From assembly GCA_903928045.1 (NCBI GenBank), contig CAIYPH010000020.1:1-5455 (forward strand): a DNA stretch of 5,455 nucleotides, given 5' to 3'. This document shows, piece after piece, positions 1 through 5,455 of this stretch (position 1 is its first letter; each line of letters begins with the position of its first letter). Source of the DNA: an uncultured Rhodospirillales bacterium. Its GTDB lineage: Bacteria; Pseudomonadota; Alphaproteobacteria; Acetobacterales; Acetobacteraceae. Both the position numbers and the translations under genes were made by a program. The notes under the pieces were generated by a model. The model did no database searches. It was not told where the DNA came from and worked only from the letters and a program-made list of their open reading frames with translations.

Positions 1-71
1 CGGCCCTGCCCGCAGCGCGGACAGGAGCCGTTCAGAGCCGCCTGCCACCAGGGTGGCGGGGTGTGCGTCAC
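1..71 (-). CDS. DUF983 family protein, N-terminal fragment (runs off window)
   Basis: This is the start of a protein whose first ~24 codons are in the window. Reading down from a GTG at 71-69 gives a Pro/Trp-rich lead-in (PPPWWQAALNGS) followed by CPRCGQG at about residues 17-23. That Cys-Pro-x-Cys-Gly knuckle near the N-terminus is the hallmark of DUF983, a small membrane-protein family commonly found just after ctaE in alphaproteobacterial cox operons. Its biochemical role is not established; the context suggests a part in oxidase assembly. The GTG overlaps the ctaE stop by 4 nt (GTGA), which suggests translational coupling. No ATG, GTG or TTG is in frame just upstream, so the GTG is the best start, although no well-spaced ribosome binding site precedes it. 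The rest of the gene lies beyond base 1. The family call rests on one motif plus gene order. Confidence 0.75.
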   Translation of the reverse strand, partial: MTHTPPPWWQAALNGSCPRCGQG

Positions 72-916
72 TCCGCCGCGATCACGCCGTGACCGAGCCA
101 GTAGATGCAGACGAAGAGGAACAGCCACACCACGTCCACGAAGTGCCAGTACCAGGCGGCCGCCTCGAGGCCGAAATGGCGCGCCGGGGTGAAGGATCCA
201 CGGAGGGCACGGATCCAGCAGACGAAAAGGAACGTCGTGCCGATGATCACGTGGAAGCCGTGGAAGCCAGTGGCGAGGAAGAAAACCGAGGAGTAGATGC
301 CGCCGCCCGCGAAGGCGAAGGGAGCGTGCGAATACTCTATCGCCTGGCAGGTGGTGAACAGGAGGCCAAGGCAGACAGTGAGGAACAGGCCCCACACCAG
401 GCCCTTGCGGTTGCCTTCGAGCAGGGAGTGATGCGCCCAGGTGACCGTGGTGCCGGAGAGCAGCAGGATCATGGTGTTGAGCAGCGGCAGGTTCCACGGA
501 TCGAACGTCAGCACGCCCTTGGGCGGCCACATCGGCGTATCGGTGCCGAGCACATGCTCGGGAAGCAGGGCGAAGTGGAAATAGCCCCAGAAGAAGGCGA
601 CGAAGAACATCACCTCGGAGGCGATGAACATGATCATGCCGTAGCGCAGGCCGAGTCGCACGATCACCGTGTGAAGACCGGCGGTGGCGCTCTCCTTCAG
701 CACGTCGCGCCACCACATGAACATGGTGAACAGCACGACCACCAAGCCAGCGATGAGCGGCAGGAAGTTGTGGAAATGCGCGGCGATCACGATGCCGAAC
801 AGCGTGAGCGCGCCACTAAGGGCGCCAACCAGGGGCCAGGGGCTCGGGTCAACCAGGTGATAGGGGTGCTTCAGTCCGGAGGGGACGTAAGACTCACCGT
901 GCGTGTCGCTGCTCAT
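68..916 (-). CDS. ctaE: Cytochrome c oxidase subunit III
   Basis: CtaE (CoxC) is the third core subunit of the aa3 oxidase in the inner membrane. It carries no redox centre; it stabilises subunit I and supports proton uptake into the D channel. The 282-residue length and roughly seven hydrophobic spans fit the family. Family motifs seen: KHPYHLVDPSPWP at 16-28, WWRDVLKES at 68-76, the core SEVMFFVAFFWGYFHFALLPE at about 100-120 with conserved Glu101, TVTWAHHSLLEG at 157-168, the GFHGFHVIIGT segment at 217-227, and the C-terminal WYWHFVDVVWLFLF at 255-268. The ATG at 916-914 puts the usual short hydrophilic N-terminus before the HPYHLV motif; a modest GGAT lies 5 nt upstream. The gene starts 34 nt after ctaG and its TGA overlaps the next gene's GTG. 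No truncation or frameshift is seen. Confidence 0.97.
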   Translation of the reverse strand: MSSDTHGESYVPSGLKHPYHLVDPSPWPLVGALSGALTLFGIVIAAHFHNFLPLIAGLVVVLFTMFMWWRDVLKESATAGLHTVIVRLGLRYGMIMFIASEVMFFVAFFWGYFHFALLPEHVLGTDTPMWPPKGVLTFDPWNLPLLNTMILLLSGTTVTWAHHSLLEGNRKGLVWGLFLTVCLGLLFTTCQAIEYSHAPFAFAGGGIYSSVFFLATGFHGFHVIIGTTFLFVCWIRALRGSFTPARHFGLEAAAWYWHFVDVVWLFLFVCIYWLGHGVIAAE

Positions 917-950
917 GCCGGATCCATTCGATAGGTTGGGCGCATCATCA

Positions 951-1562
951 TCAATTCGTGGGTGGTATCAAGGGGTCGCGCGCGCTTGCGGCCCCAATAT
1001 GTGGCCCGGCCTTGGCGAGCGCGCCGGTGCGTGCGGCATCGTCGAGGGACCGGAAGAAGGTGTAGCTCAGGGTAATCGTGGTCACGTCAGCGGTACCGGC
1101 GTCCTCGGCGATGGCAGGGTCGACGTAGAAGCTCAGTGGAAACTGCGCTTCGCCATGCGCGGCGATGGTCTGCTCGTTGAAGCAGAAGCACTCGGTCTTG
1201 TGGAAGAACCGCGCGGCCTTTTCAGGCGTTACGTTGTAGGTCGATACCCCGGTGACCGGCGTCGCGGCGAGGTTGCGGGCGGTGTAGAAGGCGGGGCGCT
1301 CCTCGCCGAGCGGCAGGGTGATCGCGGTCTGCAGCGGCTCGAATTGCCAAGGCATTTCGCGGTTCACGTCTGCGTTGAAGCGCACGGTAATAGTACGGCC
1401 GGTGACGCCATGCGCGACTCGCCCGATCTGCGGCGTGCCCCCATAACCGGTGGCGGCGCAGAACAGGCGGTAGAGCGGCACCGAGGCGAAGGCGAGTCCG
1501 CCCATGGCGAAGATCACGCCCACCAGGGAAAGAGCGAGTATGCCGTTGCCACGCTTTGCCAT
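951..1562 (-). CDS. ctaG: Cytochrome c oxidase assembly protein CtaG/Cox11 (CuB chaperone)
   Basis: CtaG/Cox11 is a membrane-anchored periplasmic copper chaperone needed to form the CuB centre in subunit I. The predicted 203-residue protein has a short basic N-terminus (MAKRGNG), one membrane span at about 8-27, the conserved SVPLYRLFCAATGYGGT stretch at 27-43 including Cys35, and an immunoglobulin-like soluble domain. The copper-binding CFCF signature lies at 125-128 (KTECFCFNEQ), so both motif cysteines (125, 127) are present. YVDPAI and the TLSYTFF strand near the C-terminus are also typical. The frame stays open upstream to an ATG at 1655, but those 31 codons overlap the preceding small gene and add a hydrophilic stretch that does not look Cox11-like. 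The ATG at 1562-1560, 2 nt after the previous stop, is therefore preferred. Translation is probably coupled to that gene, since only a weak GATGAAG lies upstream. Confidence 0.96.
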   Translation of the reverse strand: MAKRGNGILALSLVGVIFAMGGLAFASVPLYRLFCAATGYGGTPQIGRVAHGVTGRTITVRFNADVNREMPWQFEPLQTAITLPLGEERPAFYTARNLAATPVTGVSTYNVTPEKAARFFHKTECFCFNEQTIAAHGEAQFPLSFYVDPAIAEDAGTADVTTITLSYTFFRSLDDAARTGALAKAGPHIGAASARDPLIPPTN

Positions 1563-1564
1563 GA

Positions 1565-1717
1565 TCAGAACTTCATCGTGCCCTGGCTGATCTTCACCAA
1601 GGTGATCGCGTAGAACAGGCCAACTAAGGCGATCAGAGTGGCGAACATCAGCCAATTCCGCCCGCGCCGGCGCCGGCCGATCGCGCGCGACTCGTCCCGC
1701 GACAAGGGCGGCAGCAT
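1565..1717 (-). CDS. Small single-span membrane protein of the cox operon (CoxF-like position)
   Basis: This is a 50-codon reading frame between ctaB and ctaG, in the slot where alphaproteobacterial cox operons often carry a small CoxF-like or hypothetical oxidase-assembly protein. The product starts MLPPLSRDESRAIGRRRRGR, so the N-terminal half is strongly basic (RRRRGR at 15-20). One hydrophobic span follows at about 22-41 (WLMFATLIALVGLFYAITLV), ending in KISQGTMKF. The arginine cluster before the span predicts a cytoplasmic N-terminus by the positive-inside rule. The stop is 2 nt before the ctaG ATG. The start is uncertain: a GGAG directly abuts the ATG at 1717, too close to act as a normal ribosome binding site. 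A TTG at 1735-1733, overlapping the end of ctaB, is a possible longer start. The function is unknown; a role in assembly is inferred from position only. Confidence 0.78.
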   Translation of the reverse strand: MLPPLSRDESRAIGRRRRGRNWLMFATLIALVGLFYAITLVKISQGTMKF

Positions 1718-1727
1718 CTCCGGTGCG

Positions 1728-2696
1728 TCAACCAACGAACCGGTCCACCGCGAGAGAGGCGAACAGCACGAACAAATAGAGGATAGAATACTTGAAGGCC
1801 GCCCGTGCAGGCGCGTCCCCCGTCAGGCTGATCCCCTGGGGGTCCTGCGAGTCGCGCAGCACCCGTACGGCGCAGACGATGAACCCGAGCCCAAGCACCA
1901 ATGCCGCCAGCCCATAGACCATACCGGCGAGGCCCATCGCCCAGGGTACCAGGGTCAACGGCACCAGCAGGAGCGTGTAGAGCACGACCTGCACTCGCGT
2001 ATGCCGCGCACCGGCCACCACCGGCAGCATCGGCACCCCGGCCCGGGCGTAATCGGCATGGGCGAACAGCGACAGCGACCAGAAATGTGGCGGCGTCCAG
2101 AAGAACACGATCGCGAACATCAGCAGCGGCATCATGTCGAACCCGCCGGTGACTGCCGCCCAGCCGATCACCGGGGGGAAGGCGCCGGCCGCCCCGCCGA
2201 TGACGATGTTTTGCGGCGTCCGCCGCTTCAGCCACATGGTGTAGACGAAGACGTAGAACAGGATGGAAAACGCCAGCACCGCGGCGGCGACCACGTTGGT
2301 CGCCAGGGCCATCACCACAACCGCGAAGGCAGCGAGCGTGATGCCATAGCCCAGCGCCTCGCCCGGGGCGATTCGCCCGGCGGGAATCGGCCGGTTCTGG
2401 GTACGTCGCATCACCGAGTCGATGTCTCGATCGTACCACATATTGATCGCACCCGAGGCGCCGGCCGCCACCGCGATGCAGAGGATCGCGGTAAATGCGA
2501 GGACGGGGTGCAGATGTCCCGGCGCCACCGCGAGGCCGATCCAGCCGGTGAACACCACGAGCGTCATCACCCGCGGCTTCAATAGCGCAAACCAGTCGGC
2601 CGCGGTGGAGAGGTCTGTCTGGTCCGTAAGCAAATTCAGGGAGGGCGCGCTGCCCCCCCTGCTTTCGCCGAGACCGATCTGTGTCGGTTCGCTCAT
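1728..2696 (-). CDS. ctaB: Protoheme IX farnesyltransferase (heme O synthase)
   Basis: CtaB is a UbiA-superfamily membrane prenyltransferase. It transfers a farnesyl group from farnesyl diphosphate to heme B to give heme O, the precursor of the heme A used by CtaD. The 322-residue protein has about nine hydrophobic segments. The first diphosphate/Mg-binding motif is NMWYDRDID at 85-93 (Asn85, Asp89, Asp93), followed by the family signature [11 protein letters not shown] at 97-107. The second conserved loop is [12 protein letters not shown] at 152-163, followed by [27 protein letters not shown] at 198-210 is also diagnostic. The ATG at 2696 lies 4 nt after the ctaD stop and is preferred over an in-frame ATG at 2777 that would overlap ctaD and add a non-conserved Arg/Pro-rich stretch. 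The first ~30 residues are hydrophilic and variable. No clear Shine-Dalgarno precedes the gene, so coupling to ctaD is likely. The heme A synthase that would use its product is not in the window. Confidence 0.97.
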   Translation of the reverse strand: MSEPTQIGLGESRGGSAPSLNLLTDQTDLSTAADWFALLKPRVMTLVVFTGWIGLAVAPGHLHPVLAFTAILCIAVAAGASGAINMWYDRDIDSVMRRTQNRPIPAGRIAPGEALGYGITLAAFAVVVMALATNVVAAAVLAFSILFYVFVYTMWLKRRTPQNIVIGGAAGAFPPVIGWAAVTGGFDMMPLLMFAIVFFWTPPHFWSLSLFAHADYARAGVPMLPVVAGARHTRVQVVLYTLLLVPLTLVPWAMGLAGMVYGLAALVLGLGFIVCAVRVLRDSQDPQGISLTGDAPARAAFKYSILYLFVLFASLAVDRFVG

Positions 2697-2700
2697 GGTG

Positions 2701-4329
2701 CTACCGCAGCCGCGGCAATTCCTCGAAGGTGTGGAACGCCGGCGGGGAGGTGAGCGTCCACTCGAGGGTGGTCGCACCTTCGCCCCAGTAATTGTCGGCC
2801 AGCTTCTGCTTCGACGCGAAGGTCACGAAGCAGATGATGACGAACAGCACCATCGAGCAGCCGCCGAGATAGGCGCCGTACGAGGACACCGTATTCCAGC
2901 CCTCGAAGGCTGCGGGATAGTCCACATAGCGGCGGGGCATGCCGGCGAGGCCAAGGAAGTGCTGCGGGAAGAAGGTGATGTTCACAGCGATGAACGTCAT
3001 CCAGAAGTGGATCTTGCCCAGCGTCTTCGGATACTGGTGGCCGCTCATTTTGCCGATCCAGTAGTAGAAACCGGCGAACATGGAGAACACAGCGCCGAGC
3101 GACAGCACGTAGTGGAAATGCGCCACCACGTAGTAGCTGTTGTGCAGCACCTGGTCGATGCCGGCGTTGGACAGCACCACGCCGGTCACGCCTCCGACGG
3201 TGAAGAGGAAAATGAAGCCGAGCGCCCACAACATGGGCACTTCGAGCTCGATCGATCCGCCCCACATGGTCGCGATCCAGGAGAAGATCTTGATGCCGGT
3301 CGGCACCGCGATCACCATCGTCGCGGCCATGAAGTAGGCGCGGGTGTCAACGTCCATGCCCGAGATATACATGTGGTGCGCCCACACCACGAAGCCGACG
3401 ACACCGATGGCCACCATCGCGTAAGCCATGCCGAGGTAGCCGAAGATCGGCTTCTTCGAGAAGGTCGAGATGATGTGGCTGATAATGCCGAAGCCCGGCA
3501 GGATCATGATGTACACTTCGGGGTGGCCGAAGAACCAGAACAGATGCTGGAACAGCACCGGGTCGCCGCCGCCTTCGGGGTTGAAGAACGCGGTGCCGAA
3601 ATTACGGTCGGTGATCAGCATGGTGATGGCGCCCGCAAGCACCGGCACGGAGAGCAGCAGCAGGAACGCGGTCACCAGCACCGACCACACGAACAGCGGC
3701 ATGCGGTGCAGGGTCATCCCCGGAGCGCGCATGTTGAAGATGGTGGTGATGAAGTTGATGGCGCCGAGCAGCGAGGAAATACCGGCAAGGTGCAGCGCGA
3801 ACAGCACGAAGTCGCCGGCCGGGCCGCCCTGGAAAGTCGAATTGGACAGTGGCGGATAGAGCGTCCAGCCCGGCCCCGCGCCGTCACCGGTCATCTGGCC
3901 GGCGAGGATGAGCACATAGGCCGGGGGCAGTAGCCAGAAGCTGATGTTGTTCAGGCGCGGGAACGCCATGTCCGGCGCCCCGATCATGATCGGCACGAAC
4001 CAGTTGCCGAAACCACCGATCAGCGCGGGCATCACCGAGAAGAAGATCATCAGCAGACCGTGCGACGTGATCACGGCGTTCCAATGCTGCCCAGTACCGA
4101 AGTACTGGATGCCGGGATGGGCCAGCTCGGCGCGCATCCAGATCGACAACGCGCCACCCGTCAGACCGCCGATGACGGCGAAAATCAGGTAGAGCGTCCC
4201 GATGTCCTTGTGGTTGGTGCTGCAGAACCAGCGGGCGAAAAAGCCGGGCTTGTGGTCGTGATGGTCGTCGTGCCCGTACCCATGATGCCCAGGGCCGTCA
4301 TGCGCGTGGTCGTGTGTCGTGGCAGTCAT
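2701..4329 (-). CDS. ctaD: Cytochrome c oxidase subunit I (aa3-type, A1-like)
   Basis: CtaD is the catalytic subunit, reducing O2 to water at the heme a3-CuB site and pumping protons. The 542-residue protein carries the expected twelve-span heme-copper oxidase core, beginning [14 protein letters not shown] at 35-48. Ligands seen: His90 and His406 for heme a, His404 for heme a3, and His269, His318 and His319 for CuB. Tyr273 is the residue cross-linked to His269 in the family. D-channel residues Asp120, Asn109, Asn127, Ser185, Ser186 and Glu271 (FGHPEVY) and K-channel Lys347 and Thr344 are all present, so it reads as an A1-type proton pump. Arg466-Arg467 (MPRRY) near the heme propionates are kept. 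Two oddities: nine His among the first 26 residues, and HNS at 396-398 where the family usually has HDT, which removes a Mg-site carboxylate. The start is supported by a strong AGGAG 7 nt upstream. Confidence 0.99.
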   Translation of the reverse strand: MTATTHDHAHDGPGHHGYGHDDHHDHKPGFFARWFCSTNHKDIGTLYLIFAVIGGLTGGALSIWMRAELAHPGIQYFGTGQHWNAVITSHGLLMIFFSVMPALIGGFGNWFVPIMIGAPDMAFPRLNNISFWLLPPAYVLILAGQMTGDGAGPGWTLYPPLSNSTFQGGPAGDFVLFALHLAGISSLLGAINFITTIFNMRAPGMTLHRMPLFVWSVLVTAFLLLLSVPVLAGAITMLITDRNFGTAFFNPEGGGDPVLFQHLFWFFGHPEVYIMILPGFGIISHIISTFSKKPIFGYLGMAYAMVAIGVVGFVVWAHHMYISGMDVDTRAYFMAATMVIAVPTGIKIFSWIATMWGGSIELEVPMLWALGFIFLFTVGGVTGVVLSNAGIDQVLHNSYYVVAHFHYVLSLGAVFSMFAGFYYWIGKMSGHQYPKTLGKIHFWMTFIAVNITFFPQHFLGLAGMPRRYVDYPAAFEGWNTVSSYGAYLGGCSMVLFVIICFVTFASKQKLADNYWGEGATTLEWTLTSPPAFHTFEELPRLR

Positions 4330-4336
4330 CTGTCGT

Positions 4337-4341
4337 CTCCT
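4337..4341 (-). promoter_or_regulatory. Ribosome binding site of ctaD
   Basis: AGGAG on the minus strand ends 7 nt before the ctaD ATG at 4329-4327, within the 30-nt ctaC-ctaD spacer. It is the only near-consensus, well-spaced Shine-Dalgarno sequence I find in the operon, and it fixes the ctaD start. Confidence 0.85.
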
Positions 4342-4359
4342 ACGTGCACCGATCGCGGA

Positions 4360-5232
4360 TCAGTGCTGGACCTGGGCAAGGCGGATCGTCTCGGTCGAGG
4401 CCTGCGCCGGCGCGGGGATTGGCTGCCCCTCGGCAAACTTCGCCTTGGCCGTCTTCTCCCACGCCTGATACTCGGCGAGCGGCACCGCCGTGATGGCGAT
4501 CGGCATGAAGCTGTGGTTGGTGCCGCAGATCTGGTTGCATTCGCCGTAATACGTCCCCGGCCGGTCAACCCGCACCCAGGTCTCGATGGTGCGGCCCGGG
4601 ATCGCGTAGCGCTGCACGCCCACAGAGGGAACATAGAAGCTGTGGATGACGTCCGCGCTGTTGGTCAGAATGCGGATGTTCTTGCCGACCGGCACCACCA
4701 GGGGATTGTCGACATCGAGCAGGCGCAGCTGGCCCGGCTTGAGGTCGGCGTCCTGCACCCAATCACTCCGGAAGTTCAGGTTGCCTGAATCGGGGTAGGT
4801 GTATTCCCAGTACCACTGATGGGCCATGACCTTGATCGTCATGTCCGCGTTCTGCGTCCGGTCTTCGTAATACACCAGGCGAAAGCTCGGGATGGCGATG
4901 ACCACCAGGATGAGAACCGGGATCACCGTCCAGGCGATCTCGAGGCCAGTGTGGTGTGAGAACTTGCTCGGCACCGGATTGCGCCGGGCGTTGAACCGCC
5001 ACATCACGTATACGAGCAGGCCGGCCACGAAGATCGTGATGACGGTGATGATAATCAGCACCAGGTCATGCAGGCTGTGAATGCGCTCGGCGACCGGGCT
5101 GGCCGCGGCCTGCATCCCCATCTGCCAGTTGCGCGGTGCCTGTGCCATTGCTGGCACGGCAAAGATCACCCCGGTGGCCAGGGTGAGTAGTGTGGCGAAG
5201 AGCCGCCGTAGAACGTGCATCGGCTGATCCAT
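4360..5232 (-). CDS. ctaC: Cytochrome c oxidase subunit II (CuA subunit)
   Basis: CtaC (CoxB) takes electrons from cytochrome c at its periplasmic CuA centre and passes them to heme a in CtaD. The 290-residue protein has a Sec-type signal peptide with likely cleavage after AMA (about residue 30), spans at about 56-78 and 98-119, then the cupredoxin CuA domain. Conserved features: LEIAWTVIPVLIL at 97-109 with Glu98 (K-channel entrance), the aromatic electron-entry motif AHQWYWEY at 137-144, and KPGQLRLLDVDN at 165-176. CuA ligands His197, Cys232, Cys236, His240 and Met243 are present. The CuA loop reads GECNQICGTNH where GQCSEICG is usual, so the Glu that binds the Mg ion is Gln234 here. A Pro/Ala-rich tail follows 268. 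The start may be ATG 5232 or the in-frame ATG at 5220, which has a better-spaced GGA and gives a shorter signal peptide. Confidence 0.98.
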   Translation of the reverse strand: MDQPMHVLRRLFATLLTLATGVIFAVPAMAQAPRNWQMGMQAAASPVAERIHSLHDLVLIIITVITIFVAGLLVYVMWRFNARRNPVPSKFSHHTGLEIAWTVIPVLILVVIAIPSFRLVYYEDRTQNADMTIKVMAHQWYWEYTYPDSGNLNFRSDWVQDADLKPGQLRLLDVDNPLVVPVGKNIRILTNSADVIHSFYVPSVGVQRYAIPGRTIETWVRVDRPGTYYGECNQICGTNHSFMPIAITAVPLAEYQAWEKTAKAKFAEGQPIPAPAQASTETIRLAQVQH

Positions 5233-5246
5233 CCCGCTGAGATCGC

Positions 5247-5268
5247 GCGGGGTCGAAAAGCACCCCGC
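5247..5268 (-). other. Hairpin in the ctaC leader
   Basis: A perfect 7-bp inverted repeat (GCGGGGT and ACCCCGC) encloses an 8-nt loop, GCTTTTCG on the transcribed strand. It ends 14 nt before the ctaC ATG at 5232. No T run follows on either strand, so it does not look like an intrinsic terminator. It could affect ribosome access or mRNA stability, or be a chance product of the GC-rich sequence. Confidence 0.45.
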
Positions 5269-5273
5269 ATTGC

Positions 5274-5293
5274 ATAAGACCGGCTACAAGACC
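5274..5293. repeat. Short tandem-spaced direct repeat (two octamers, 12-nt period)
   Basis: On the plus strand ATAAGACC (5274-5281) and ACAAGACC (5286-5293) match at 7 of 8 positions and start 12 nt apart, just upstream of the leader hairpin. Two half-sites about one helical turn apart could form an operator, but the repeat is short enough to arise by chance. No regulator is identified. Confidence 0.25.
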
Positions 5294-5340
5294 CCGGCGA
5301 GGAGATCAAGGCCCGAACCGGGTATAACGCGCGCAAGCAA

Positions 5341-5455
5341 TTAATTCGAGAGGCGCACCAGGGTGAAAAACCCGAATGGCGGCACCTGGCTGAAGCGCGC
5401 CTGGGCGAAATCCTCGGGCTCCAGCAACAGCCGGAAAGAGAAATCCGGATGCCAG
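5341..5455 (-). CDS. C-terminal end of an unidentified protein (partial)
   Basis: The frame is open from the window edge to a TAA at 5343-5341 and gives 37 residues, starting WHPDFSFRLLLEPEDF and ending GFFTLVRLSN. It looks like real coding sequence: hydrophobic and charged residues alternate as in a folded soluble domain, PEDF reads like a helix start, and the closing FFTLVRL looks like a final beta strand. The antiparallel feel of that ending resembles many alpha/beta enzymes, but I do not recognise the family and assign no function. It is on the same strand as the cox operon and ends 108 nt before ctaC, so it could be an independent gene or, if there is no terminator, part of a longer transcript. 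Confidence 0.6.
   Translation of the reverse strand, partial: WHPDFSFRLLLEPEDFAQARFSQVPPFGFFTLVRLSN

Larger units (their letters stand above)
5233..5340 (-). promoter_or_regulatory. Intergenic leader upstream of ctaC (probable operon promoter region)
   Basis: These 108 bases separate the upstream gene's stop from ctaC and form the only sizeable gap in the window, so the operon promoter is expected here or further upstream. No convincing sigma70 pair is visible. TATACC at 5326-5321 is a four-of-six match to a -10 box, but what lies about 17 nt upstream (TCGAAT) is a poor -35. The spacer also holds two near-identical octamers and a hairpin, listed separately. I see no U-tract terminator for the upstream gene, so read-through from it is possible. 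Confidence 0.4.

Noticed and set aside
53..934. Plus-strand open frame of 293 codons opposite ctaE
   Set aside because: It mirrors ctaE almost end to end and has a low-complexity Glu/Gly/Arg/His composition with no motif. It is a codon-bias shadow.
1563..1655. Upstream extension of ctaG to an ATG at 1655
   Set aside because: The added 31 residues overlap the small membrane-protein gene in another frame and do not resemble a Cox11 N-terminus. The ATG at 1562 gives the standard length and topology.
1638..2585. Plus-strand open frame of 315 codons opposite ctaB
   Set aside because: The translation is rich in Arg, His, Gly and Pro with no domain, and the opposite strand encodes clear heme O synthase motifs.
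2697..2777. Upstream extension of ctaB to an ATG at 2777
   Set aside because: It would overlap the end of ctaD and add an Arg/Pro-rich stretch unlike the family. The ATG 4 nt after the ctaD stop fits better.
2422..3933. Plus-strand open frame of 503 codons opposite ctaD and ctaB
   Set aside because: It is the antisense of strongly conserved ctaD. The translation is dominated by His, Glu, Gly and Arg with no recognisable domain or hydrophobic core, as expected from the complement of a GC-rich gene. It crosses the ctaD-ctaB junction, which a real gene would be unlikely to do.
5233..5340. Rho-independent terminator for the upstream gene
   Set aside because: The only good stem (5247-5268) lacks a following T run and lies next to ctaC, not next to the upstream stop.
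1..5455. Mobile element, CRISPR array, tRNA, rRNA or riboswitch
   Set aside because: No transposase, terminal inverted repeats, spaced repeats or conserved RNA signature was seen; the window is almost fully covered by a standard respiratory operon.

Overview
This GC-rich window is a nearly complete aa3-type cytochrome c oxidase (complex IV) operon. Every gene is on the minus strand, so transcription runs from high to low coordinates. The protein sequences, the alphaproteobacterial order ctaC-ctaD-ctaB-small membrane protein-ctaG-ctaE-DUF983, and the high GC point to an alphaproteobacterium, perhaps Rhodospirillales or Acetobacteraceae. That placement is inferred from resemblance and was not tested.

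Layout in transcription order: (1) 5455-5341, the last 37 codons of an unidentified upstream gene. (2) 5340-5233, a 108-base spacer that should hold the operon promoter; it contains a 7-bp hairpin close to the ctaC start. (3) 5232-4360, ctaC (coxB), the CuA subunit II. (4) 4329-2701, ctaD (coxA), catalytic subunit I. (5) 2696-1728, ctaB, heme O synthase. (6) 1717-1565, a 50-residue single-span membrane protein in the position usually held by small CoxF-like proteins. (7) 1562-951, ctaG (cox11), the CuB-insertion chaperone. (8) 916-68, ctaE (coxC), subunit III. (9) 71-1, the first codons of a DUF983 gene that overlaps the ctaE stop and runs off the window.

The genes form one functional unit: three core subunits, one enzyme of heme A synthesis, one copper chaperone, and two small or poorly understood membrane proteins. 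Spacers are 30 nt or less except ctaG-ctaE (34 nt), and ctaE/DUF983 overlap by 4 nt, so one polycistronic transcript is likely. Heme A synthase (ctaA), SCO/PrrC and SURF1 genes are not in the window.

I see no new mobile, defence or RNA system. The most interesting signal is inside the oxidase itself. The two acidic residues that normally bind the non-redox Mg/Mn ion between subunits I and II both appear as amides (Glu to Gln in CtaC, Asp to Asn in CtaD), while the CuA, heme and CuB ligands and the proton-channel residues are intact.
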